Source: Thiomonas sp.
GTDB taxonomy: Bacteria > Pseudomonadota > Gammaproteobacteria > Burkholderiales > Burkholderiaceae_C
Assembly (NCBI GenBank): GCA_027451915.1
Contig: DAIDHU010000472.1
Span: 1 to 7,506 of the forward strand
Direction: 5' to 3'
DNA length: 7,506 bases
Within the stretch, counting starts at the first letter, position 1; each line of letters begins with the position of its first letter. A model generated the notes under the pieces. It saw only the letters and a program-made list of their open reading frames with translations. It had not been told where the DNA came from and ran no database searches. Below are positions 1 through 5,208 of the stretch, one piece after another. The position numbers and the translations under genes were made by a program.

Positions 1-1
1 G

Positions 2-118
2 GGCCTGACCCAGCTGCGCGACGATACCCAGCGCGTGCTGCGCCTGAACTACCCGAACAGCCCCTACCTCAGCGGGCCTCTGCCGACCAGCCATCCCTCG
101 TGGTGGCGCCTGTGGTGA
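2..118 (+). CDS. bamD: Outer membrane assembly lipoprotein BamD, C-terminal end (partial, 5' end outside window)
   Basis: Only the last 38 codons are present, ending at TGA 116-118. The translation starts GLTQLRDDTQRVLRLNYPNS, continues with PYLSG, and ends in SWWRLW. The helix around LRDDTQRVL, the N-[YF]-P-[ND]-S turn and the tryptophan-rich end are, as I recall them, typical of the C-terminal TPR region of betaproteobacterial BamD (ComL). BamD is an outer-membrane lipoprotein facing the periplasm; with BamA it forms the essential core of the machine that folds beta-barrel proteins into the outer membrane. The lipobox and the other TPR repeats are outside the window. The gene ends 7 bp before the stop codon of the oppositely oriented helicase gene, with no obvious terminator between them. 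The assignment rests on a short segment; another TPR lipoprotein is possible but less likely. Confidence 0.82.
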   Translation, partial: GLTQLRDDTQRVLRLNYPNSPYLSGPLPTSHPSWWRLW

Positions 119-125
119 GCCGCCT

Positions 126-2216
126 CTAGTCCGGCATCGGATCCGGCATCGGATCCGACAGCGCATCCGACTGCGCATCCGACTGCGCGTCCGCCGCCGG
201 TGTCGCCCGTGCGCGCAGGAACTCCTCCGCCTGCTCCACCGTATCGACGCGCCTGAACGGTGGCAGGGAGGCCAGCAGGCGGCGGCCCCAGCCGGTGGCG
301 CCCAGGCGCTGGTCGCAGATCGCCAGCACACCCCAGTCCTCCTCCCCGCGCACCAGGCGCCCGGCGCCCTGCTGCAGGGCCAGCGCGGCCTGCGGCAGCG
401 AGTAGTCCATGAATCCGCTGCGCCCGGCTGCCTCCAGCCGTGCCAGGCGGGCCGCCACCAAGGGGTCGTCGGGCGGTGCGAAGGGCAGCTTGTCGATCAC
501 CACCAGGGTGAGCTGCTCTCCGGGGAAGTCCACCCCCTCCCAGAAGCTGTGGCTGCCTACGAGCACCGCGCGCGCATCGGCGGCGAAGCGCTGCAGCAGC
601 ACGGCCTTGGGTTCGCTTCCCTGCTCCAGCACCGTGCGCCCGGGCGGCAACAGCTCGCGCAGCCGCGCGGCGATGCGTCCCATGGCCCGCAGGGTCGTGG
701 TCAGTACGAAGCTGCCCCCCGGATTGGCGCCGACCAGGCGGGCCGCGAGTTCAGCGACCCGCGTCGAATGCTCCGGATCCGCCGGCCGGAATCCCCGCCC
801 GGGAACGAGCATCCGGGTCTGCGCCGCGTAATCGAAGGGGCTGGGCACGCGCAGCTCCTGCAGGCGCGGCGCCTGGCCTTCCTCCGTGGGGTGCAGGGCC
901 ACGCTGCTGTCGCCCAGACCGAGGCGCGCGCGGGCATAGCGAAAACTGCCATCGAGGGTGAGCGTGGCCGATACCAGCACCCAGGCCTGCGCACGCTCGG
1001 CCAGCAGGGCCGAGAAGGCGGGGCCGATGCCCAGAGGGGTCGCCAGCAGGCGCATGTGGTGGCTGCCCACGTCCAGCCACCGCACGCTGTCGGCGGCTCC
1101 CTGGGCCGCCGACTCGCCCCCCGGCGCGGCCATGTCGACGCCCTGCACGGCATCGTGAGGACCCAGCTGCCAGGTGGCCAGCAGGCGTTGCTGCTCGCGG
1201 CAGCGTTCGGCCAGGCGGGTGAATTCGGGAGCCGCCTCCTCCACATGCACCAGCGCGCCAAGCAGGGCCTCGAGTTGCTCGCGCCAGTTGCGCAGCGCCT
1301 CGCCCCAGCCCGGCAGGGCCTGCGCCTGGGCCCAGTCCAGGCGCGCCGACCCCGCGCGAAGCTGCGGCAGGCACAGGCGCACATCGCGCGCTGCCTTGGT
1401 CAGGCCCGCCGCCAGCATCGGCCATTCGGCCAGTCCGCGGGCGTGCTGCAGCCCGCAGGCCTGCGCGTCGCGCGCCAGCTCCTGCGCCTGCGCGGTGCCC
1501 ACCGCGCTGCCCAGGAATTGCGCGCCAATGTCGGCGAGCTGGTGGGCCTCGTCCAGCACGACCGTGGTCGCCGCGGGCAGCAGCTCGGCCACGCCGTCTC
1601 CGCGCAATGACAAATCGGCGAAAAACAGATGGTGGTTGACCACGACCACGTCGGAGGCCAGGGCCTCGCGACGCGCCTTCATCAGGAAACAGGCACGAAA
1701 ATCGGGACATTCCGAGCCCAGGCAATTGTCGCGCGTGGACGTGACCAGGGGCAGCACGGCGGAGTTCTCGTCCAGGCCCGCCAGGCCGGAGATGTCGCCG
1801 TCGGACGAAGCGGCGGCGAAGCGCGCCACCTGCCGCAACTCCTGCACCGCGCGCCGGCTGTCCAGCAGGCCGTCCTGTTGCGCGCGCTTGAGCCGGTAAT
1901 GGCACACGTAGTTGGCACGCCCCTTCAGCACGGTGCTGCGAACCTGCAGGCCCAGGGCCTGGCAGGCCAGCGGCAGGTCCTTGCGGTACAGCTGGTCCTG
2001 CAGCGCGCGGGTTGCGGTGGAAACGATCACCCGCTCGCCGTGGAGCAGCGCCGGCACCAGGTAGGCCAGGGTCTTGCCGGTGCCGGTGCCCGCCTCGGCC
2101 AGCAGGATGCCGCGCCGCTCGATGGCCTGGCGCACCGCATCGGCCAGCGCGCGCTGCCCGGGACGGGCGCGCCAGGCCGGCAAGGCGCTGGCCAGCAGGC
2201 CCTGCGCTCCCCACAA
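126..2216 (-). CDS. yoaA: YoaA/DinG-family ATP-dependent DNA helicase (XPD-like, 4Fe-4S)
   Basis: Superfamily 2 helicase of 696 residues, predicted to unwind DNA 5'-to-3' during repair. Visible motifs: Walker A GTGTGKT (43-49), motif Ia around STATRALQDQL (66-76), four iron-sulfur cysteines C105, C165, C170 and C176 with the DinG/YoaA spacing (C-x4-C-x5-C for the last three), VVNHHLFFADL (192-202), DEAH box (222-225), SFWEGVDF, DKLPFAPPDDPL, and motif VI QGAGRLVR (616-623). LVTSTRDNCLGSECPDF and the overall length resemble E. coli YoaA (636 aa, which binds the clamp-loader subunit HolC) more than DinG (716 aa). No in-frame ATG lies near the conserved N-terminus. TTG at 2216 is chosen because AGGA sits 7 nt upstream and the resulting N-terminus aligns with YoaA. 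TTG 2297 is possible but has no ribosome binding site. The last 26 residues are an acidic D-P/S/Q-rich tail encoded by a tandem repeat. All motifs are intact, with no frameshift. Confidence 0.93.
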   Translation of the reverse strand: MWGAQGLLASALPAWRARPGQRALADAVRQAIERRGILLAEAGTGTGKTLAYLVPALLHGERVIVSTATRALQDQLYRKDLPLACQALGLQVRSTVLKGRANYVCHYRLKRAQQDGLLDSRRAVQELRQVARFAAASSDGDISGLAGLDENSAVLPLVTSTRDNCLGSECPDFRACFLMKARREALASDVVVVNHHLFFADLSLRGDGVAELLPAATTVVLDEAHQLADIGAQFLGSAVGTAQAQELARDAQACGLQHARGLAEWPMLAAGLTKAARDVRLCLPQLRAGSARLDWAQAQALPGWGEALRNWREQLEALLGALVHVEEAAPEFTRLAERCREQQRLLATWQLGPHDAVQGVDMAAPGGESAAQGAADSVRWLDVGSHHMRLLATPLGIGPAFSALLAERAQAWVLVSATLTLDGSFRYARARLGLGDSSVALHPTEEGQAPRLQELRVPSPFDYAAQTRMLVPGRGFRPADPEHSTRVAELAARLVGANPGGSFVLTTTLRAMGRIAARLRELLPPGRTVLEQGSEPKAVLLQRFAADARAVLVGSHSFWEGVDFPGEQLTLVVIDKLPFAPPDDPLVAARLARLEAAGRSGFMDYSLPQAALALQQGAGRLVRGEEDWGVLAICDQRLGATGWGRRLLASLPPFRRVDTVEQAEEFLRARATPAADAQSDAQSDALSDPMPDPMPD
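130..189. repeat. Tandem repeat, five 12-bp units, in the 3' end of the helicase gene
   Basis: Five consecutive 12-bp units begin at 130, 142, 154, 166 and 178. The first two are identical (TCCGGCATCGGA). The next three are close variants (TCCGACAGCGCA, TCCGACTGCGCA, TCCGACTGCGCG). Because 12 is a multiple of 3, changes in copy number keep the frame. On the coding strand the units specify DAQS, DAQS, DALS, DPMP, DPMP just before the stop. The repeat lies beyond the conserved helicase domain, so it probably tolerates variation. It contains two palindromic CGGATCCG sites (138-145 and 150-157). Confidence 0.9.
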
Positions 2217-2223
2217 GGGGTCG

Positions 2224-2228
2224 TCCTG
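2224..2228 (-). promoter_or_regulatory. Ribosome binding site supporting the TTG start of the helicase gene
   Basis: Read on the minus strand, CAGGA is followed by seven bases and then TTG at 2216. This is the only Shine-Dalgarno-like match placed correctly before an in-frame start codon in the region, so it decides the start. The out-of-frame ATGATG at 2281-2276 has no comparable site. Confidence 0.6.
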
Positions 2229-2263
2229 CGCGTGGGCAACTGCGGCCGCCTCGTCGGCGTGCC

Positions 2264-2269
2264 TACAAT
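2264..2269 (+). promoter_or_regulatory. Candidate -10 element (TACAAT) for the PP2C phosphatase gene
   Basis: TACAAT matches the sigma-70 consensus TATAAT at five of six positions in a GC-rich region where such hexamers are rare. Transcription would start near 2276 and give a leader of about 170 nt before ATG 2445. The -35 region is poor: CTGCGG at 2240-2245, with an 18-bp spacer, shares only two positions with TTGACA. The same 9-mer on the opposite strand at the other end of the region supports a functional reading, but the call is inference. Confidence 0.4.
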
Positions 2270-2326
2270 GCCCCTCATCATGCTCGGGTCGGTTCAAACG
2301 GGCGGGTGCGGCTCGCGGGCCGGGTT

Positions 2327-2340
2327 CGGGAAGCTTCCCG
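2327..2340. promoter_or_regulatory. 14-bp perfect palindrome, possible operator
   Basis: CGGGAAGCTTCCCG is a perfect 14-bp palindrome with no spacer, roughly midway between the two candidate -10 elements. Symmetry of this kind suits binding of a dimeric regulator, or a short hairpin in either leader transcript. There is no T-tract, so it is not an intrinsic terminator. I cannot assign a cognate regulator, and chance is possible in this GC-rich context. Confidence 0.3.
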
Positions 2341-2419
2341 GCGGTCACCGCGCGTCGCGGGATGCAACGATGGCCGGGAGCCTGCGTGGGAATGGGAGTC
2401 GACGACGTGTGTGGCGGAC

Positions 2420-2425
2420 ATTGTA
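2420..2425 (-). promoter_or_regulatory. Candidate -10 element (TACAAT) for the helicase gene
   Basis: On the minus strand CCTACAATG occurs at 2427-2419, placing TACAAT at 2425-2420. Transcription would start near 2413 and run leftward through the intergenic region to the TTG at 2216, leaving a leader of about 197 nt. A weak -35 (TTCATG, 2449-2444, 18-bp spacer, three of six matches) overlaps the start codon of the phosphatase gene. This is a pattern-based inference. Confidence 0.38.
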
Positions 2426-2444
2426 GGGATCGACGGCCCGCCCC

Positions 2445-3293
2445 ATGAAAGCCGCGAGCACGCGCCTGCAACTGCAGGCCTCCATCGGGACCCATCGCGG
2501 AGACCGCGAATACCAGCAGGATCGCGTGGAAGTGCTGGCGCACCCTCGGCTGCGCGGCGCGCTGCTGGCGGTGGTCGCCGACGGCATGGGCGGGCGCAGC
2601 GGCGGGCGCCTGGCCGCCGACCAGGTGATGATCACCGCGACCCAGCTGTTCGACCGCTACATTCCCGGCAGCGACGACCCCCAGGAACTGCTGCGGACCA
2701 TCCTGCAGGAAGCCCATACGATGATCCGGCTGACGGCGATTTCCGCCGAGCAGGAGCCCCATTCGACCGTGGCCTGCGTGCTGCTGCATCCGGACGGCGC
2801 CTGCTGGTGGGCGCATGTGGGCGACACGCGCATCCACTTGTTCCGCGAAGGCCGCCTGCAGCGCCGCACCCGTGACCACTCCTATGTGCAGGATCTGGTG
2901 GACAGCGGGGAATTGACCGAAGGCATGGCGCGCAACCACCCGATGAGCAACGTGCTCACCGCCAGCCTGGGAACCGCCGAAGCCCCTCCCCTGAGCTTCG
3001 ACGCGCTGCAGTTGCAGGCCGGCGACGCGCTGTTGCTGTGCACCGACGGGGTCTGGCACTACTTCGGGGACAACGAGCTGGCCTCGACGGTGGACACGCT
3101 GGAGCCGCGCGAGGCCTGCGAAACCCTGATCGGCAAGGCGCGCCTGCGCGCGGGAGGTCGTGGCGACAACCTGTCGCTGGCCGTCATACGCCTGAGCGCC
3201 CGGGCCGTGGCTGCGCCAGCGCCCCCGCGGCCGCCGCGCCTCGAATTCCCGCCTCTGGACGACGGCGCGGCCACCAAGCCCGGCAAGGCCTGA
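2445..3293 (+). CDS. PP2C-family serine/threonine protein phosphatase
   Basis: A 282-residue cytoplasmic, metal-dependent (Mn/Mg) phosphatase expected to remove phosphate from Ser/Thr in proteins. The PP2C signature motifs appear in order: THRGDREYQQD with D26, VVADGMGG (D46, G47), STVACVLL (107-114), HVGDTRIHLF (124-133), RDHSYVQDLVDSGELT (143-158), HPMSNVLTASLG (165-176), LLLCTDGVW with D201, and GGRGDNLSLAVI with D241 and N242. The metal-binding aspartates are all present, so it should be active. Residues 251-282 are a Pro/Ala-rich tail without a clear domain. There is no signal peptide or membrane segment. The start is well fixed: an in-frame TAG lies at 2424-2426 and ATG 2445 is the first start codon after it. 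No good Shine-Dalgarno precedes it. No kinase, FHA or type VI secretion gene is in the window, so the substrate cannot be inferred. Its 3' end converges on the exported-protein gene with 19 bp between the stop codons. Confidence 0.92.
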   Translation: MKAASTRLQLQASIGTHRGDREYQQDRVEVLAHPRLRGALLAVVADGMGGRSGGRLAADQVMITATQLFDRYIPGSDDPQELLRTILQEAHTMIRLTAISAEQEPHSTVACVLLHPDGACWWAHVGDTRIHLFREGRLQRRTRDHSYVQDLVDSGELTEGMARNHPMSNVLTASLGTAEAPPLSFDALQLQAGDALLLCTDGVWHYFGDNELASTVDTLEPREACETLIGKARLRAGGRGDNLSLAVIRLSARAVAAPAPPRPPRLEFPPLDDGAATKPGKA

Positions 3294-3310
3294 GCGGACA
3301 GCCCGCAGGC
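3288..3310. terminator. Weak hairpin between convergent genes, possible bidirectional terminator
   Basis: GCCTG (3288-3292) pairs with CAGGC (3306-3310), and CGG (3295-3297) pairs with CCG (3303-3305). This leaves a two-base bulge and a five-base loop. The structure spans the phosphatase stop codon and the short gap before the oppositely oriented stop at 3313-3315. Neither side has a T-run, so termination would be inefficient or Rho-assisted. Low confidence. Confidence 0.22.
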
Positions 3311-3312
3311 AC

Positions 3313-4047
3313 TCAGCGCGGCAGGCGCAGCGGCCCCGAAGCCGGCGGAACCGGCAGCGCGGGCGCATGACTGCCCTGCTGGGCGCGCGCACGCATGCGC
3401 AGTCTGTCGTAGGCCTGCTCGCGCTGCAGGCTCTCGCGGCGCGCCGACAGCGCCTGCGAGGCGCTTTGCAGGGGCTTGCGTGGCGCGGGCGGAGTCGGAC
3501 GCGGAGTCGGGCGCGGAGTCGGACGCGGACTCGGGCGCGGAGTCGGGCGCGCCGCGCTCGAGGCCGGCTGGGTCGGCGGGCGCGGGGCAGGGGCCTGCGC
3601 GCGCTGCCGGGCGGCGCGACGGGCCTCGTCCTGCGCGCGCGCCGCCAGATGGGCGCGCACACGCTCCCGCTCCTGCTCCGCCCGCTGTTCGCGATCCAGC
3701 AGGTCCAGCTCGCGCAGGCGCTCGGCCAGCACACGGTCCAGGCGCCGGTGGCCAGCGGCCGCCTGGTCGAGGCAGGCAAACACCTGGAAGCGCCGCATGC
3801 ACCGCGCGCGCTCGGCGGCGTATTGCTGCCCCAGCAGCGAGCGCTGGCGCTCGAGTCGTAGGCGCTCGGCCTGGCGCGCCTGGAAGCCCGCCTGTGCCTG
3901 GGAGGCCGACAACGCGGGCCGTGCCGCGGTCGAGGCCGCACTCGGCGCCGGCAGCGGCGGACTCGACTCGGCAGCGCGCGCCGGGCCGGGCAGCAGCAAC
4001 AGACACGGCAGGCAGGCGCGCACGGCGACGCGAACAAGTCGATTCAT
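3313..4047 (-). CDS. Exported coiled-coil and proline-rich protein of unknown function
   Basis: A 244-residue protein I cannot name; it resembles conserved hypothetical exported proteins I associate with Burkholderiales. Residues 1-25 look like a signal peptide: a basic start (MNRLVRVAVR), a hydrophobic core (CLPCLLLLPGP) and an ARA-A cleavage site near 25/26. The mature part has a charged Arg/Glu-rich helical region (about 57-150), likely coiled coil. Two cysteines, C83 and C92, sit in RCMRRFQVFAC and could form a disulfide in the periplasm. Residues 153-192 are proline-rich with PTPR repeats (about 168-187), a likely flexible spacer. A second Arg/Gln-rich helical stretch (about 194-222) and a Pro/Ala-rich end follow. 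The start codon shares one base with the zapE stop (TGATG), so translation is probably coupled to zapE. ATG 4047 is preferred over upstream in-frame starts because it begins the signal peptide and they would lie inside zapE. Confidence 0.75.
   Translation of the reverse strand: MNRLVRVAVRACLPCLLLLPGPARAAESSPPLPAPSAASTAARPALSASQAQAGFQARQAERLRLERQRSLLGQQYAAERARCMRRFQVFACLDQAAAGHRRLDRVLAERLRELDLLDREQRAEQERERVRAHLAARAQDEARRAARQRAQAPAPRPPTQPASSAARPTPRPSPRPTPRPTPRPTPPAPRKPLQSASQALSARRESLQREQAYDRLRMRARAQQGSHAPALPVPPASGPLRLPR
3491..3550. repeat. Tandem repeat, five 12-bp units, encoding PTPR repeats
   Basis: Units start at 3491, 3503, 3515, 3527 and 3539, with consensus GGAGTCGGRCGC; the fourth has GGACTC. 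On the minus coding strand they give Pro-Thr/Ser-Pro-Arg repeated five times. Unit length preserves the frame. The array lies in a predicted disordered linker of the exported protein and is a likely site of copy-number variation between strains. Confidence 0.9.
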
Positions 4048-5144
4048 CAGGTCAGTGCGGTGTTCACCTCGCGCCGCTGACGCTCCAGGTACGCCGGAGT
4101 CTGCATCTCCAGCAGGCGCGAGACGGTACGCTCGAATTCGTAGGCCAGAGTTCCCGCAGCATACAGCGCGGCCGGCTCGACTTCGGCCGACATCACCAGC
4201 TTGACCCCACGGTCGTACAACACGTCCACCAGCAGGGTGAAGCGCCGCGCCGCGGTGGCCATCTCCGGTCCCATGCGCGGCACCCCGCTGAGCAGCAGGG
4301 TGTGGAAGCGCGTGCTGAGTTCCAGGTAGTCGTTCTGGGAGCGCGGGGTGTTGCACAGGGTCTGGAAGTCGAACCAGGCCACGCCGCCCGAGCGGCGCAG
4401 CGCGGGCAGGCTGCGCTGCTCCACCACCAGCACGGGATTCTCGTCGCCGCCTTCGGCCAGGCGCTCGTAACTGGCGCGCATGGCCGCGTCGGCCGCCTCG
4501 CCCAGCGGATGGTGATAGACGCTCATGCCACGCAGCGCCTGCTGCCGGTAGTCGATGCCCGCGTCGACCCGCAGGATGTCCAGATGCGCCTTCAGGCGCT
4601 CGATGGCCGGCAGGATGCGATCGCGGTGCAGGCCGTCGGGGTACAGGGCGTCAGGATGGAAATTGCTGGTGGCCATGAGCACCACGCCGTCCTCGAACAG
4701 GCCTTGCAGCAGGCGGTCGAGGATCATCGCGTCGGTCACGTCGCTGATGTGGAACTCGTCGAAACAGATCAGTCGAAAGCGCCGCGCGATGCGCCGGGAC
4801 AGTTCCTGCAGGGGATTGGGGGTGCCCTGCAGCCCGGCGAGTTCGCGCTGCACCTCGCGCATGAACTCATGGAAGTGCAGCCGCGTCTTGCGCACCACCG
4901 GGACGGTGGCGTAGAAGGCATCCATGAGAAAGCTCTTGCCGCGCCCTACCCCTCCCCAGAGGTACACGCCGCGAGGCAGCTCGGGGTGCACGAGCAGGCG
5001 CCGCACGGCGCTGGAGCGGCGCGACTTGTAGGCGGTCCACTCGTCGTAGGCCTGCTGCAGCCGCTCGATCGCGGCGCGCTGCGCCGCGTCGGCCACGAAG
5101 CCGCGCTCGCCCAGGTACGCCAGGGCGTGGTCGGTGACGTTCAT
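4047..5144 (-). CDS. zapE: Cell division protein ZapE (AFG1/LACE1-like ATPase)
   Basis: A 365-residue P-loop ATPase, close to E. coli ZapE (375 aa). Walker A is GGVGRGKS (64-71), after the characteristic GVYLWG. Walker B is LICFDE (125-130), followed by FHISDVTDAMIL. A sensor-1-like LMATSN lies at about 156-161, followed by FHPDALYPDGLHRDRILPAI, a hallmark stretch of the family. In E. coli ZapE is reported to associate with the division ring and FtsZ under stress; its mitochondrial relative AFG1 acts in turnover of inner-membrane respiratory proteins. It should act in the cytoplasm at the membrane. The start at ATG 5144 (MNVTDHALAYLGERGF) agrees with the usual N-terminus. An in-frame TTG at 5195 would add an Arg/Pro-rich stretch encoded by the hairpin and is unlikely. 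No Shine-Dalgarno is seen; the hairpin at 5154-5193 occupies that place. The gene follows lpdA by 64 bp and overlaps the next gene by one base. Confidence 0.95.
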   Translation of the reverse strand: MNVTDHALAYLGERGFVADAAQRAAIERLQQAYDEWTAYKSRRSSAVRRLLVHPELPRGVYLWGGVGRGKSFLMDAFYATVPVVRKTRLHFHEFMREVQRELAGLQGTPNPLQELSRRIARRFRLICFDEFHISDVTDAMILDRLLQGLFEDGVVLMATSNFHPDALYPDGLHRDRILPAIERLKAHLDILRVDAGIDYRQQALRGMSVYHHPLGEAADAAMRASYERLAEGGDENPVLVVEQRSLPALRRSGGVAWFDFQTLCNTPRSQNDYLELSTRFHTLLLSGVPRMGPEMATAARRFTLLVDVLYDRGVKLVMSAEVEPAALYAAGTLAYEFERTVSRLLEMQTPAYLERQRREVNTALT

Positions 5145-5153
5145 CGGATGGAG

Positions 5154-5193
5154 GCGCGCGCCCGGCCGGCCCGCGCGCCGGCCGGGCGCGCGC
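5154..5193. repeat. Perfect 16-bp inverted repeat (GC hairpin) between lpdA and zapE
   Basis: Left arm GCGCGCGCCCGGCCGG (5154-5169) and its exact reverse complement (5178-5193) flank an 8-base loop. Every pair is G-C, so the RNA hairpin would be extremely stable. It starts 15 bp after the lpdA stop codon and ends 9 nt before the zapE ATG. Read on the minus strand the hairpin is followed by CTCCATCCG rather than a U-run, so a classical intrinsic terminator is unlikely. It could stabilise the 3' end of odhB-lpdA mRNA, reduce readthrough, or hinder ribosome access to zapE. Confidence 0.85.
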
Positions 5194-5208
5194 AAGCCGG
5201 CATCGGGC

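Larger units (their letters stand above)
2217..2444. promoter_or_regulatory. Divergent intergenic region between helicase and PP2C phosphatase genes
   Basis: This 228-bp region separates two genes that point away from each other, so it should hold promoters for both. It carries the two mirrored CCTACAATG elements and a 14-bp palindrome, annotated separately. No tRNA or convincing small protein gene is seen. A plus-strand open frame from ATG 2280 to TAG 2424-2426 exists, but it has no ribosome binding site and no recognisable product. Confidence 0.7.

Noticed and set aside
130..189. CRISPR-like or mobile-element repeat
   Set aside because: Units are 12 bp with no spacers, are in frame within a coding region, and have no flanking inverted repeats or cas/transposase genes.
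549..1610. Long plus-strand open frame antisense to the helicase gene
   Set aside because: The opposite strand encodes an intact helicase with all motifs. This frame has biased composition and no recognisable domain, which is typical of shadow frames in GC-rich DNA.
2027..2281. Minus-strand ATGATG start (2281-2276) as the helicase start or a small upstream gene
   Set aside because: It is out of frame with the helicase, lacks a Shine-Dalgarno sequence, and encodes Arg/Pro-rich noise; joining it to the helicase would need a frameshift.
2280..2426. Possible 48-codon leader peptide upstream of and in frame with the phosphatase gene
   Set aside because: It has no ribosome binding site and no attenuation-like codon run, and its composition looks like noncoding DNA. 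It ends 18 nt before ATG 2445, so coupling cannot be excluded, but I see no positive evidence.
2217..4037. Upstream extension of the helicase frame as a real N-terminal domain
   Set aside because: The translation is Arg/Ala/Pro-rich, shows no known domain, and is antisense to a clear PP2C gene. A good start with a ribosome binding site exists at 2216.
5154..5193. Classical Rho-independent terminator after lpdA
   Set aside because: The stem is strong but no T-run follows on either strand, and zapE begins 9 nt later with almost no room for a new promoter.
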